A DNA stretch of 64,000 bases from Vibrio superstes. Lineage in GTDB: Bacteria; Pseudomonadota; Gammaproteobacteria; Enterobacterales; Vibrionaceae. A program made the translations under genes and the position numbers. Location: contig NZ_BCUR01000004.1 in the NCBI RefSeq assembly GCF_003569005.1, positions 675,425-739,424 of the forward strand, given 5' to 3'. The notes beneath the pieces are model-generated. The model was not told the DNA's origin, made no database searches, and saw only the letters and a list, made by a program, of their open reading frames with translations. Below are positions 45,474-54,478 of this stretch, in pieces; the stretch's first letter is position 1, and each line of letters opens with the position of its first letter.

Positions 45474-46076
45474 TTAGCGCTCGTAATGAACTGTGTATCG
45501 GGTGGGTTTATGGTTCATCCACAAGATTAAGTTAATGAACACAGCAGCCAATATAGACCAAGCAATTAAGGTCAATGGAATGAAATAGAGCGAACATATC
45601 AAGATAGAGGTATCAAACAACAGCTGTGTTTTGCCCACCGAGATACCCATCTTATCTTGGATCACTAGGCACAATACATTTGAGCCGCCTAAACTGGCAC
45701 GGTGACGGAATAGAACCAGTAAGCCTAATCCTATAAACGTGCCGCCAGCAATGGCAGCAAAAGCAGGCGTGAGCAGTTCAAAGCGCATGACATGGTGCAG
45801 GTTGTCAGCCATCACCGATACCAATGAAACACATATCACACTGTTTATAGTAAAGCGCTTACCAAGACGAAACCACGCCAAGAAATAAAAGGGAATATTG
45901 ACTAAGAAATACATGGTACCGAAGCTAAGGTCGATAAACTGCGTAAACAGCAATCCAAGACCTGCCGTACCACCCACAATCATGGATGAAGATTTTAAAA
46001 AATAGATCCCAACTGCCACTAATAGAGTACCAGTAAATATAGCAGCGCAATCCTCGAGAAAGCTATGTTTGTTCAT
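45474..46076 (-). CDS. YitT family membrane protein (DUF161)
   Basis: The 200-residue protein has five or six hydrophobic segments. It shows the YitT-family pattern FTGTLLVAVGIYFLKSSSMIVGGTAGLGLL and GGTFIGLGLLVLFRHRASLGGSNVLCL. The C-terminal DUF2179 domain of longer relatives is absent. Its function is unknown; it is probably a transporter-like protein. It diverges from glyA, and a TyrR-like box lies 88 bp upstream of its start. Confidence 0.82.
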   Translation of the reverse strand: MNKHSFLEDCAAIFTGTLLVAVGIYFLKSSSMIVGGTAGLGLLFTQFIDLSFGTMYFLVNIPFYFLAWFRLGKRFTINSVICVSLVSVMADNLHHVMRFELLTPAFAAIAGGTFIGLGLLVLFRHRASLGGSNVLCLVIQDKMGISVGKTQLLFDTSILICSLYFIPLTLIAWSILAAVFINLILWMNHKPTRYTVHYER

Positions 46077-46163
46077 TGTACTTAACCTTGCAGATTCAGC
46101 CGCGAATAGTATAGGAAAACTGTGCTTTACCGAACTGTTTGCGCAACTTTTTTGTTAACAGCG

Positions 46164-46181
46164 TGTAATTTTTGATTTACA
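46164..46181. promoter_or_regulatory. Candidate TyrR box between yitT-family gene and glyA
   Basis: TGTAATTTTTGATTTACA matches TGTAAA-N6-TTTACA at all but one conserved position. A weaker TGTAAAG follows at 46185. Which neighbour it would control is unclear. Confidence 0.4.
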
Positions 46182-46326
46182 CAGTGTAAAGTTGAAGCCT
46201 TCAAAAAAGAGAATCCCAGATAGGCCTTTATTCTGTTGGTTATTTAGGCGAATATACCTACAGAAAACAGGGACAAAAAAAATTTGTGATACGAATTTAT
46301 TTCGGTAAAATGCCGCCATTACCATG

Positions 46327-46342
46327 ACGAAAACGTTTGCTT
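46327..46342 (+). promoter_or_regulatory. PurR site upstream of glyA
   Basis: ACGAAAACGTTTGCTT matches 14 of 16 positions of ACGCAAACGTTTGCGT. It lies 59 bp upstream of the glyA start. PurR control of glyA is established in E. coli; here it is inferred. Confidence 0.7.
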
Positions 46343-46400
46343 TTGGTCATTGTGTGGTTTTTTTAGCTATTTACAGTTTAATCTGAGTCAGGAGATACAG

Positions 46401-47651
46401 ATGCTAAAGCGTGATATGAACATCGCTGATTACGATGCGGACCTATTTGCCGCAATCCAAGAAGAGACAGTGCGCCAAGAAGAGCACATTGAACTTATCG
46501 CTTCAGAAAACTACACAAGCCCACGTGTAATGGAAGCTCAGGGCTCTCAGTTAACTAACAAGTACGCTGAAGGTTACCCAGGCAAGCGCTACTACGGCGG
46601 TTGTGAGTACGTTGATAAGGTAGAAACTCTAGCTATCGAGCGTGCATGTGAGCTATTTGGTGCACAATACGCGAACGTTCAGCCTCACTCAGGCTCTCAA
46701 GCAAACAACGCTGTATACATGGCACTACTGAATGCTGGCGACACAGTATTGGGCATGAGCCTTGCTCACGGCGGTCACCTGACTCACGGTTCTCCAGTTA
46801 ACTTCTCTGGTAAGCTGTACAACATCATTCCTTATGGCATCGATGAGAAAGGCCAGATTGACTATGAAGAGATGGAAGCTTTGGCTGTTGAGCATAAGCC
46901 TAAGATGATCATCGGTGGTTTCTCTGCATACTCTCAAGTATGTGATTGGGCTCGTATGCGTGAAATCGCAGACAAAGTTGGCGCTTACTTCTTTGTTGAC
47001 ATGGCGCATGTGGCAGGTCTTATCGCTGCTGGCGTTTACCCGAACCCAGTACCACACGCGCACGTAGTAACAACAACGACTCACAAAACCCTAGCAGGTC
47101 CTCGTGGTGGTTTAATTCTTTCTAACGAAGGTGAAGACCTTTACAAGAAATTAAACTCTGCGGTATTCCCAGGTGGTCAAGGTGGTCCTCTGATGCACGT
47201 TATCGCTGGTAAAGCTGTAGCGTTTAAAGAAGCTCTTGAACCAGAATTTAAAGAATACCAAGCGCGCGTTGTTGCTAACGCAAAAGCTATGGTTGCTGAG
47301 TTCCTAGCTCGTGGTTACAACATCGTTTCTGGCTCTACAGAAAACCACCTGTTCCTTGTTGACCTAATCGACAAAGACATCACAGGTAAAGAAGCGGATG
47401 CCGCTCTTGGCGCAGCTAACATTACAGTGAACAAGAACTCTGTACCAAACGACCCTCGTAGCCCGTTTGTTACTTCAGGTATCCGTATCGGTTCTCCTTC
47501 AATTACTCGTCGTGGTTTCACTGAAGAAGACGCGAAAAACCTTGCTGGCTGGATGTGTGACATCCTAGACAACATGGGTGATGAGTCGGTAATTGAAGCG
47601 ACTAAAGCTAAGGTGCTAGAAATCTGTAACCGTAAACCTGTTTACGCATAA
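46401..47651 (+). CDS. glyA: Serine hydroxymethyltransferase
   Basis: GlyA interconverts serine and glycine with transfer of a one-carbon unit to tetrahydrofolate. The PLP lysine lies in [35 protein letters not shown] and [16 protein letters not shown] are also diagnostic. The ATG at 46401 with GGAG upstream gives 416 residues and the conserved [12 protein letters not shown] start. Codon use is strongly biased, as expected for a highly expressed gene. It ends at a strong terminator. Confidence 0.97.
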   Translation: MLKRDMNIADYDADLFAAIQEETVRQEEHIELIASENYTSPRVMEAQGSQLTNKYAEGYPGKRYYGGCEYVDKVETLAIERACELFGAQYANVQPHSGSQANNAVYMALLNAGDTVLGMSLAHGGHLTHGSPVNFSGKLYNIIPYGIDEKGQIDYEEMEALAVEHKPKMIIGGFSAYSQVCDWARMREIADKVGAYFFVDMAHVAGLIAAGVYPNPVPHAHVVTTTTHKTLAGPRGGLILSNEGEDLYKKLNSAVFPGGQGGPLMHVIAGKAVAFKEALEPEFKEYQARVVANAKAMVAEFLARGYNIVSGSTENHLFLVDLIDKDITGKEADAALGAANITVNKNSVPNDPRSPFVTSGIRIGSPSITRRGFTEEDAKNLAGWMCDILDNMGDESVIEATKAKVLEICNRKPVYA

Positions 47652-47677
47652 GATTGGTATAAAGTACTCTGAATGAC

Positions 47678-47708
47678 AAAAGCGAGCCTTGGGGCTCGCT
47701 TTTTTTGT
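47678..47708 (+). terminator. Terminator of glyA
   Basis: The stem AGCGAGCC / GGCTCGCT with a TTGG loop, extended by A-T pairs, is followed by seven T. Its A-rich left side may also serve ygjP. Confidence 0.92.
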
Positions 47709-48203
47709 TTATTGGTTTTCGAGATACATAATGAAGAGCCGAGCATCGAGCTCTAGTTGATGATACTCAGGCTCCATATGACAACAAAGCTGATAAAACG
47801 CCTTGTTATGGTCCTTTTCTTTCAGGTGTGCTAATTCGTGAACGATCAGCATTCGTAGTAGTGGCTCTGGTGCATCTTTGAATACGCTAGCGATACGAAT
47901 TTCGTTCTTTGATTTTACCTTGTTACCTTGAACGCGATTGACGTAAGAGTGCAGTCCTAGCGCATTGTTGATGAGGTGGATCTTGGGGTCGTAAATGACT
48001 TTGCTTAGCGGTGCAGACTTTCTCATAAAGCGATTTTTAATCGCCATGGTATATTCAAACAGGGCTTTTTCGCTTTGGATAGCGTGCTTGGTAGGGTAAC
48101 GTTGCTCAAACCAATTGTTGAGTTTCCCTGACTCTACAAGCTGGGTAATGGGCGTGATTATATGTTCGGGGTAGCCCTGAATGTATCTCAGTGAAGGGTT
48201 CAT
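47709..48203 (-). CDS. ygjP: YgjP-like metallopeptidase (DUF45, M48-like)
   Basis: The 164-residue protein has the zinc motif HELAHLKEKDHNKAFYQLCC, with the third ligand region nearby. It matches E. coli YgjP over its whole length (IQGYPEH start, NALGLHSYVNRVQGNKVKSK middle). It is a predicted cytoplasmic zinc-dependent hydrolase; the substrate is unknown. It converges with glyA. Confidence 0.9.
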   Translation of the reverse strand: MNPSLRYIQGYPEHIITPITQLVESGKLNNWFEQRYPTKHAIQSEKALFEYTMAIKNRFMRKSAPLSKVIYDPKIHLINNALGLHSYVNRVQGNKVKSKNEIRIASVFKDAPEPLLRMLIVHELAHLKEKDHNKAFYQLCCHMEPEYHQLELDARLFIMYLENQ

Positions 48204-48292
48204 TGTATTCCAAAGGCATGACGAAAGTGCTCAATTCTACCCAATTCCCAGCATTGAAAAAATGGATTTATTGGGCACTTCACGAATTATCC

Positions 48293-48330
48293 TAGCTGAT
48301 AGCTGATAGCTGATAGCTGATAGCTGATAG
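48293..48330 (-). repeat. Perfect heptad repeat (TAGCTGA)5.4
   Basis: Five identical 7-bp units plus three bases end 8 bp before the stop of the minus-strand lipoprotein gene. On that gene's sense strand the unit reads AGCTATC, the same as units at 36113-36126. Perfect copies suggest slippage and possible strain-to-strain variation. Confidence 0.9.
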
Positions 48331-48338
48331 TTTGGCTA

Positions 48339-48668
48339 TTAACCGCCTTTGTTGATACTCAGCTGCGTGCCTGATTTACAACGGAATGTATAGTAGCGAC
48401 GGCTTTCACTAAATTTAGATAGCCCTTCGCCTGAGCAGTAATCGATATTGATGTCGCGCATAACCTCTAGGGTTTTTTCATTGTCCAGAGCGAACTTAGA
48501 CCCATCCGCACAAATGATGCGAACCTTGCCATCATCACTCACCGAGTAGAGTGAGACCTCGGTGTTACACAGCTCAAATGATGCTTCTAAGTAGTTGTCT
48601 TCTTGAGTATTTTTATCTGCACAGCCCCACAAAAATAGAGCCGACAGCGCACATAATAACAGTCGCAT
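48339..48668 (-). CDS. Small lipoprotein of unknown function
   Basis: The 109-residue protein begins MRLLLCALSALFLWGC, a lipoprotein signal with lipobox LWGC. The mature part contains four cysteines (in ELCNTEVSL, RIICADGSKF, NIDYCSGEG and TFRCKSGTQL) that could form two disulfides. I do not recognise the family. It is a single gene on the minus strand, followed by the heptad repeat. It is probably periplasm-facing. Confidence 0.7.
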   Translation of the reverse strand: MRLLLCALSALFLWGCADKNTQEDNYLEASFELCNTEVSLYSVSDDGKVRIICADGSKFALDNEKTLEVMRDINIDYCSGEGLSKFSESRRYYTFRCKSGTQLSINKGG

Positions 48669-48896
48669 TAAACGACCTCCCTAATTTATGACCAGTCCTA
48701 GCTTTAATCATAATGGGCTTAGCGTAGAAAGCAAAAAACCACGGTAATGTTTGGGGGTTTATTTGGGAGTTTTGAGGTTTGTCGCAATTGGGGTTATGGG
48801 GGAGTATGATATTGATATTGGCACAAGCTAAGAGAAGAGCCTAGAGAGTTGCAAGCAACCTCTAGGTTCGTGGAATACAAGGTATGGCTGGTGGGG
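48669..48896. other. Non-coding gap upstream of the small lipoprotein gene
   Basis: No gene is seen. One inverted repeat, CCTAGAG-GTTGC with GCAAC-CTCTAGG around 48841-48867, could be a hairpin. The rest is unremarkable and probably contains the promoter of the lipoprotein gene. Confidence 0.4.
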
Positions 48897-48992
48897 AGAT
48901 CCCAGATAAAGCTAGCGCTTTTCTGGGATAAAAAATCCTAAGGTAGATCCCAGATAAAGCTGTGCTTTTCTGGGATAAAAAATCCTAGGGGA
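48897..48992. repeat. Two tandem 48-bp hairpin units downstream of lipA
   Basis: Units 48897-48944 and 48945-48992 are nearly identical. In each, ATCCCAGA pairs with TCTGGGAT and AAAGC with GCTTT, with AAAAAATCCTA after the hairpin. The second unit merges into the lipA terminator. On the minus strand each unit ends a hairpin after a T tract, so they may act as serial terminators. Confidence 0.75.
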
Positions 48993-48998
48993 TTTTTT
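48977..48998 (-). terminator. Terminator of lipA, overlapping its stop codon
   Basis: AAAAAATCC / GGATTTTTT form a 9-bp stem with a TAGG loop. On the minus strand it begins within the lipA TAA and ends in six T. Confidence 0.65.
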
Positions 48999-49962
48999 AC
49001 TTAACTTCCTCACCTTTTGCTTGTAGGTCTGCGTGGTATGAAGAGCGTACGAATGGACCACAGGCTGCGTGGGTGAAGCCTAGCTCTAGTGCAATCTCTT
49101 TTAGCTCGTCGAACTCTGCTGGTGGAACGTAGCGTTCTACTGGCAGGTGGTGACGGCTTGGTGCTAGGTATTGGCCTAGAGTTAGCATGCTTACGCCGTG
49201 CGCTCTAAGATCCTTAAGCACTTCTACGATTTCTTCTTTCGTTTCGCCTAAGCCCATCATTACGCCAGACTTAGTTGGAACGTCAGGGTGCTGCTCTTTG
49301 AATTTCTTCAGAAGCTCTAGAGACCACTTGTAGTTAGCCCCAGGTCGTACACGACGGTACAGGCGTGGCGCTGTTTCTAGGTTGTGGTTAAACACATCCG
49401 GTGGATTTAGCTTAAGCTCTTCTAAGGCTTTATCCATACGGCCACGGAAATCTGGAACCAGAGTTTCAATGCGAATGTTTGGGTTAAGCTTGCGGATCTC
49501 TTCATTACAGTCAGCAAAGTGTTTAGCACCGCCATCGCGCAGATCATCACGATCTACTGAGGTGATCACTACGTACTTTAACTTCATGTCTTTGATGGTT
49601 TGAGCCAGCTTTTGTGGTTCGTTGGTTTCCGGTGCGACCGGACGACCATGGGCTACATCACAGAAAGGACAGCGACGAGTACAGATAGCACCTAAGATCA
49701 TGAAGGTTGCTGTACCGTGGTTAAAACACTCTGCTAGGTTAGGGCAAGAAGCTTCTTCACATACCGAGTTCAGATTGTTTTTACGCATAGCAGACTTAAT
49801 GTCTTGAATGCGCTGGCTATCAGCGGGTAGTTTAATCTTCATCCATTCAGGCTTACGAAGAACTTCGCTGCGTTCAACTGGAACTGACTTAGTAGGGATC
49901 AGCGCCATCTTATCAGCGTCGCGATATTTGACGCCTTTTTCCATTTGAATTGGTTTACTCAT
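48997..49962 (-). CDS. lipA: Lipoyl synthase
   Basis: LipA inserts two sulfurs into octanoyl groups on lipoyl domains, using SAM radicals. Both iron-sulfur motifs are present: the auxiliary cluster [13 protein letters not shown] and the radical-[16 protein letters not shown], with the conserved C-terminal RSSYHA. The 321 residues match E. coli exactly in length. It overlaps lipB by 8 bp and should be cotranscribed with it. Confidence 0.97.
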   Translation of the reverse strand: MSKPIQMEKGVKYRDADKMALIPTKSVPVERSEVLRKPEWMKIKLPADSQRIQDIKSAMRKNNLNSVCEEASCPNLAECFNHGTATFMILGAICTRRCPFCDVAHGRPVAPETNEPQKLAQTIKDMKLKYVVITSVDRDDLRDGGAKHFADCNEEIRKLNPNIRIETLVPDFRGRMDKALEELKLNPPDVFNHNLETAPRLYRRVRPGANYKWSLELLKKFKEQHPDVPTKSGVMMGLGETKEEIVEVLKDLRAHGVSMLTLGQYLAPSRHHLPVERYVPPAEFDELKEIALELGFTHAACGPFVRSSYHADLQAKGEEVK

Positions 49963-50668
49963 AGCTTTCTGTCATTTCTATTACGTCTGTGTAATCCAGT
50001 AAGGTACTTAATTCCTTAACCAGAATACCTTGAATGTTTGCACGCTGATCATCGGTTGTGAAGTCAGCGACCTGAACCATTTCCATACCGGCATAACCAC
50101 AAGGGTTGATGCGCAGGAAAGGGGAGAGATCCATATCTATATTCAGAGCTAATCCGTGAAAGGAGCAACCTTTGCGGATTCGAAGTCCAAGGGAACAGAT
50201 CTTTTTACCCTCTACATACACGCCAGGAGCATCTGGACGGGCTGCAGATTCGATACCGAGCTTAGCAAGGGTTTGAACCACGGTGTTCTCTATATGAGTC
50301 ACCAGTTCACGCACCCCTAAACCGCGTCGACGCAAGTTCAGTAGGAAGTACACCACCATTTGGCCTGGGCCGTGGTAGGTAACCTGACCGCCGCGATCAC
50401 TTTTAACCACAGGGATATCGCCAGTATTAAGGAGGTGTTCCTCTTTACCCGCTTGGCCTTGTGTAAAAACAGGATTGTGCTCAACAATCCATACCTGATC
50501 AACGGTATTTTCGTCGCGCTCATCGGTGAATCGATGCATTCTCTGCCATATTGGTTCGTAATCTTGACGACCAAGATGGTGGATCTCCAATCGATCACTG
50601 AGTAGCGATGAGGTGGTGTTTGCTTGTTTCTCTGTATCGTTAGGCAATTCGTTACGTCCCTGAATCAT
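49955..50668 (-). CDS. lipB: Octanoyltransferase
   Basis: LipB moves octanoate from acyl carrier protein to lipoyl domains. Signatures are [35 protein letters not shown], and [21 protein letters not shown] with the catalytic lysine, plus RINPCGYAG with the acyl-carrying cysteine. The ATG at 50668 gives 237 residues, about 24 more than E. coli at the N-terminus, and has no clear RBS, so a later start is possible. Confidence 0.94.
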   Translation of the reverse strand: MIQGRNELPNDTEKQANTTSSLLSDRLEIHHLGRQDYEPIWQRMHRFTDERDENTVDQVWIVEHNPVFTQGQAGKEEHLLNTGDIPVVKSDRGGQVTYHGPGQMVVYFLLNLRRRGLGVRELVTHIENTVVQTLAKLGIESAARPDAPGVYVEGKKICSLGLRIRKGCSFHGLALNIDMDLSPFLRINPCGYAGMEMVQVADFTTDDQRANIQGILVKELSTLLDYTDVIEMTESYE

Positions 50669-50748
50669 CTATATCGAAGTACGCACATTACTAGCAACGT
50701 GAGGTTATTTCTACTAGAAAAAGGCGAATTAATACTATTTGTATTACA

Positions 50749-50778
50749 AAAAGTGGTGCTCAAAGATGCACCACTTTT
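50749..50778 (-). terminator. Terminator after ybeD
   Basis: The 11-bp stem AAAAGTGGTGC / GCACCACTTTT with an 8-base loop lies between ybeD and lipB. It suggests that lipBA have their own promoter. Confidence 0.8.
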
Positions 50779-50818
50779 AAGATCAACGGCTTACAACTTA
50801 ACGGTTAAGTCTCGGCGG

Positions 50819-51088
50819 TTATAACACGACACGAACGATTTCAATATCACTGAGTTCTTTGTACAGTGTTTCAACTTGTTCGATAGAGGTAGCTGTAATG
50901 GTTACCGAAACCGCGTTATACGTCCCTTTACCACTTGGAGTGATTTTAGGGCTGTAGCTACCAGGTGCGTGGCGTTGGATCACTTCCAAGATGAGATCTG
51001 GTAGTTCAGGCTTTGCGTAACCCATTACTTTGTAAGTAAATTGGCACGGGAACTCCAACAGGTCTTTTAGTTTTGGCTGCTCTTGCAT
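50819..51088 (-). CDS. ybeD: YbeD (DUF493) family protein
   Basis: This 89-residue ferredoxin-like-fold protein reads [20 protein letters not shown] and [23 protein letters not shown]. It matches E. coli YbeD (87 residues), which lies between dacA and lipB there as here. Its function is unknown; an allosteric or regulatory role linked to lipoate has been suggested. Confidence 0.92.
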   Translation of the reverse strand: MQEQPKLKDLLEFPCQFTYKVMGYAKPELPDLILEVIQRHAPGSYSPKITPSGKGTYNAVSVTITATSIEQVETLYKELSDIEIVRVVL

Positions 51089-51212
51089 GGTTGCGACTCC
51101 AAATGGAAATAGTGTAAATAAGGGCCATTTAAGGCGCGAATGTTACTTTGATTGAACTAAAAACTCAATATGAGGTTCCATTGTCTGTATTTCAAGCTAG
51201 CGATAGATAAAA

Positions 51213-51238
51213 AAGAAGCTGCTATAAAGCAGCTTCTT
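51213..51238 (-). terminator. Terminator of dacA
   Basis: The 11-bp stem AAGAAGCTGCT / AGCAGCTTCTT with an ATAA loop is followed by TTTTTTATC on the minus strand. Confidence 0.9.
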
Positions 51239-51263
51239 TTCAAAATAACTCAAGATAAAACGC

Positions 51264-52445
51264 TTAGAACCAGCTCTTAAATAGCAGTACTAAATAGTCG
51301 ATGAGTCGGCTGAATAAACCACCTTCATCAACACTTTCTAGAGCGAGCAGCGGGTATTCAGCGATGTCTTCACCATCGACTTGATAGAATACTCGACCTA
51401 CAACATCGCCTTGTGCGATTGGCGCTTTTAGTTCCTTATCTAGAACAAAGCTCGCTTGTAGGTTCTTCGCTACGCCACGTGGAAGTGTCACATAGGTATC
51501 TTCAGCTAGACCCAACTTAACGGTGTCTTGGCTACCCATCCAGATTTTCTCTTCAGCAAACACTTCGCCCTTTTTATGCGGAGCGACTGTTTCGAAGAAA
51601 CGGAATCCATAGTTCAGAAGCTTTTTGCTTTCTGCTTTACGAGCATTAGCACTCTTAGTGCCCATAACGACCGCAATAAGGCGCATTTGGCCTTCTGTGC
51701 CAGAACTTACTAGGCTGTAACCCGCATTACTAGTGTGACCAGTCTTGATGCCATCAACGTTCATGCTTTTATCCCACAATAAACCATTACGGTTGTACTG
51801 AGTGATGCCGTTGTAGGTGAATTGCTTCTCTGCGTAGAGTGCATACTCATCAGGTACGTCACGGATAAGGGCTTTACCTAGTAGAGCCATGTCGTATGGA
51901 GTTGAATATAGCTCATCGTTATCAAGACCGTGGACGTTGGCAAAGTGTGAGTTATCCATACCTAGCGATTTTGCCCAAGCGTTCATGAGATCAACGAAGG
52001 CATCTTCAGAGCCAGCAACGTGCTCAGCCATTGCAACACAGGCATCGTTACCTGATTGAATGATAATGCCGTGGTTAAGCTCGTCAACCGTGACGGTTGT
52101 ACCTACTTCGATGAACATCTTTGATGAATCTGGGAAGTTTTTCGCCCAAGCATTCTTGCTGATAACAACTTCATCATCTTTAGAAATGTTGCCACGCTTT
52201 AGCTCTTGGCCAATAACATAGCTGGTCATCATCTTGGTTAAACTAGCTGGATGAAGCTGAGTATTCATCTCTTTCTCAGCCAATACTTTGCCTGAGTTGT
52301 AATCCATCAGTACATAGCCTTTGGCTGCAATCTGTGGAGCATCCGGTAACACGATAGGTGCGGCCTGAGAGGTTGCTGCAAAAGCAACTGAGGCAAACGC
52401 ACTCGTTACGGCGAGAGATTTAAGTGATTGGGTGATAGTTTTCAT
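51264..52445 (-). CDS. dacA: D-alanyl-D-alanine carboxypeptidase (PBP5)
   Basis: PBP5 trims the terminal D-Ala from peptidoglycan stem peptides in the periplasm. The signal peptide ends in ATSQAAP. The active site shows SLTKMM (SxxK serine), SGND (SxN) and KTGHT (KTG). A C-terminal amphipathic helix (SRLIDYLVLLFKSWF) anchors it. The ATG at 52445 follows GGAAAAG and gives 393 residues; an upstream frame from 52502 lacks a signal. Confidence 0.96.
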   Translation of the reverse strand: MKTITQSLKSLAVTSAFASVAFAATSQAAPIVLPDAPQIAAKGYVLMDYNSGKVLAEKEMNTQLHPASLTKMMTSYVIGQELKRGNISKDDEVVISKNAWAKNFPDSSKMFIEVGTTVTVDELNHGIIIQSGNDACVAMAEHVAGSEDAFVDLMNAWAKSLGMDNSHFANVHGLDNDELYSTPYDMALLGKALIRDVPDEYALYAEKQFTYNGITQYNRNGLLWDKSMNVDGIKTGHTSNAGYSLVSSGTEGQMRLIAVVMGTKSANARKAESKKLLNYGFRFFETVAPHKKGEVFAEEKIWMGSQDTVKLGLAEDTYVTLPRGVAKNLQASFVLDKELKAPIAQGDVVGRVFYQVDGEDIAEYPLLALESVDEGGLFSRLIDYLVLLFKSWF

Positions 52446-52565
52446 CTTTTCCGTGTAATGTCCAAATTGAAGGCAAAACTTTTTGTATAGTAGCAGAATC
52501 AAAAGTCTAGACCAGAGAAACTACCATAATGCTTGCCAAAGTGTGAATTTTAATCCGCGCCTGAT

Positions 52566-53357
52566 CTACTCAGGTTTATGCTTTTTAATAAAGGCGCTCG
52601 GATGTCCATTTTGTTGTAGTTTTTCTAGGAGCTGCTTAGCTTCGATGGCGTCAGCAATTGGGCCAATAAAGATTCTATTGATGGCATCCTGTTTTTCTAC
52701 ATAACTTGGCTGCTCATACTCTTCAGTGAGTTTATTGGACAGCTTCTTCGAATTGGTTGCATTCCCCAGACTCGCTACTTGAATCACATAGCTTGGGTGA
52801 GCATCCGATTTTGTCTTGTTGCCAGCCTTGGGTTTAGTCGTAATAAACTCTATTTCGACATTCGCCACGCCAGTTTTCACTACTCCAAGTTTAGTCGCTG
52901 CCGCATAACTCAGGTCGATAATTCGCCCCTCATGAAATGGCCCTCTGTCGTTGACGCGAACAATGGCCGTTTTGTTATTGTCGACATTGGTGACTTTGAC
53001 ATAACTTGGAATAGGAAGATTTTTGTGAGCAGCACTCATGGAATACATGTCATAGGTTTCGCCATTTGAGGTCAAATGCCCATGAAATTTCTTGCCGTAC
53101 CAAGAGGCCTTTCCCTTCTCTTTAAAACCCTCAGGGTTATTTATCACAGAATAGGATTTACCACGTACAGTGTAATCTTTGTTTCCACCTAGGCTATAAG
53201 GTTCGTAGCGTGGAGTTGCATCCTCGATATGATTCAAGGAGATAGGTGAGTCAGGTGGGACATCTTGTGCTATTGCATAGCGATCTTTGTCCGATCCTGA
53301 ACATCCAGCAATGATTGTCAGAGCTACGCCCAATCCTAGGGTTGTCAATATTCGCAT
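52566..53357 (-). CDS. rlpA: Septal ring lytic transglycosylase RlpA
   Basis: RlpA cleaves peptide-free glycan strands at the septum. The lipobox is IIAGCSG. The double-psi barrel has GKASWYGKKFHGHLTSNGE and VRVNDRGPFHEGRIIDLS, where the catalytic Asp lies; a SPOR domain closes the protein (SYVIQVASLGN onward). The 263 residues are shorter than the 362 of E. coli because the linker is short. The start overlaps the rodA stop by one base. Confidence 0.93.
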   Translation of the reverse strand: MRILTTLGLGVALTIIAGCSGSDKDRYAIAQDVPPDSPISLNHIEDATPRYEPYSLGGNKDYTVRGKSYSVINNPEGFKEKGKASWYGKKFHGHLTSNGETYDMYSMSAAHKNLPIPSYVKVTNVDNNKTAIVRVNDRGPFHEGRIIDLSYAAATKLGVVKTGVANVEIEFITTKPKAGNKTKSDAHPSYVIQVASLGNATNSKKLSNKLTEEYEQPSYVEKQDAINRIFIGPIADAIEAKQLLEKLQQNGHPSAFIKKHKPE

Positions 53358-54478
53358 TAGTTTGCCTTCGAAAGCATTTTTCTATGAGTTTGGATCGACA
53401 TCAATATGCCAAAGCCTGCCATCAAGGTCACCATTGAGGTGCCACCATAACTGATTAATGGCAAAGGAACGCCCACAACGGGCAAAATCCCGCTCACCAT
53501 ACCAATATTTACAAAGATGTAAACGAAGAAACTCAGTACCACACTACCTGCCATCATTCGACCAAAGGCCGACTGGGCCTGACTTGCTAGATACAAACCG
53601 CGGCCAATGATGAATAGATAGACTGTGAGCAAGAACATGACGCCAATCAGTCCCCATTCTTCAGCAATAACGGCAAAGATGAAGTCAGTATGGCGCTCTG
53701 GTAGGAACTCTAATTGTGATTGAGTACCTTGCAGCCAACCTTTACCGGTTAAACCGCCAGAACCAATCGCAATCTTACTTTGGATAATATGGTAGCCCGC
53801 ACCTAGGGGATCGGACTCTGGATCAAACAGGGTTCTAACGCGCACCTTTTGGTATTCACGCATCAAGAAAAACCACAGTATCGGCACGAACGCCCCCACC
53901 GCTAGAGCGGCCGAGAGGATGATATTCCAGCTAATTCCCGCTAGGAAAATCACGAATATACCTGAAGCCGCGATCAAGATAGAGGTACCCAGATCTGGCT
54001 GTTTAGCGATCAATATTGTGGGTAACATAACCAAGATTAAGGATGTTGCGAGAACCCTAAAGCTTGGCGGAAGAGGGCGGTTTCCTATGTATCTCGCGAC
54101 CATGAGGGGTACAGCCAGTTTCATTAATTCAGAGGGTTGAAAGCGCACAAAGCCAAGGTTTAGCCAACGTTGCGCTCCTTTTGATGCCTCACCAAAGAAG
54201 AGCACCCCTAATAACAGGATGAGCCCTCCGGTGAACAGTAATGGAGCGAGTGTTTCATAGGTCCTTGGGGTGATTTGAGCCATGATAACCATGACCCCTA
54301 GCGCCAATATCATGCGCATCATTTGGCGTTCCATCATGGCGAGATTTTGGCCACTGGCGCTGTACATGATCACCAGTGAACATCCCATCAGGATTAAAAC
54401 CCCAAAGATCAAAGGAAGGTCAAGGTGCATACGCTCAAACAGCGAACGGTTTTTGCCTGTTTCAGGATCTAGTTTCAT
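53357..54478 (-). CDS. rodA: Rod-shape peptidoglycan polymerase RodA (SEDS)
   Basis: RodA is the SEDS glycosyltransferase of the elongasome and works with PBP2. The 373 residues form about ten helices. SEDS motifs are GAQRWLNLGFVRFQPSELMKLAVPL, LLPERHTDFIFAVIAEEWGL and PLPLISYGGTSMVTLMAGFGIL in order. It overlaps mrdA upstream by 4 bp, so the two are translationally coupled. Confidence 0.96.
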   Translation of the reverse strand: MKLDPETGKNRSLFERMHLDLPLIFGVLILMGCSLVIMYSASGQNLAMMERQMMRMILALGVMVIMAQITPRTYETLAPLLFTGGLILLLGVLFFGEASKGAQRWLNLGFVRFQPSELMKLAVPLMVARYIGNRPLPPSFRVLATSLILVMLPTILIAKQPDLGTSILIAASGIFVIFLAGISWNIILSAALAVGAFVPILWFFLMREYQKVRVRTLFDPESDPLGAGYHIIQSKIAIGSGGLTGKGWLQGTQSQLEFLPERHTDFIFAVIAEEWGLIGVMFLLTVYLFIIGRGLYLASQAQSAFGRMMAGSVVLSFFVYIFVNIGMVSGILPVVGVPLPLISYGGTSMVTLMAGFGILMSIQTHRKMLSKAN

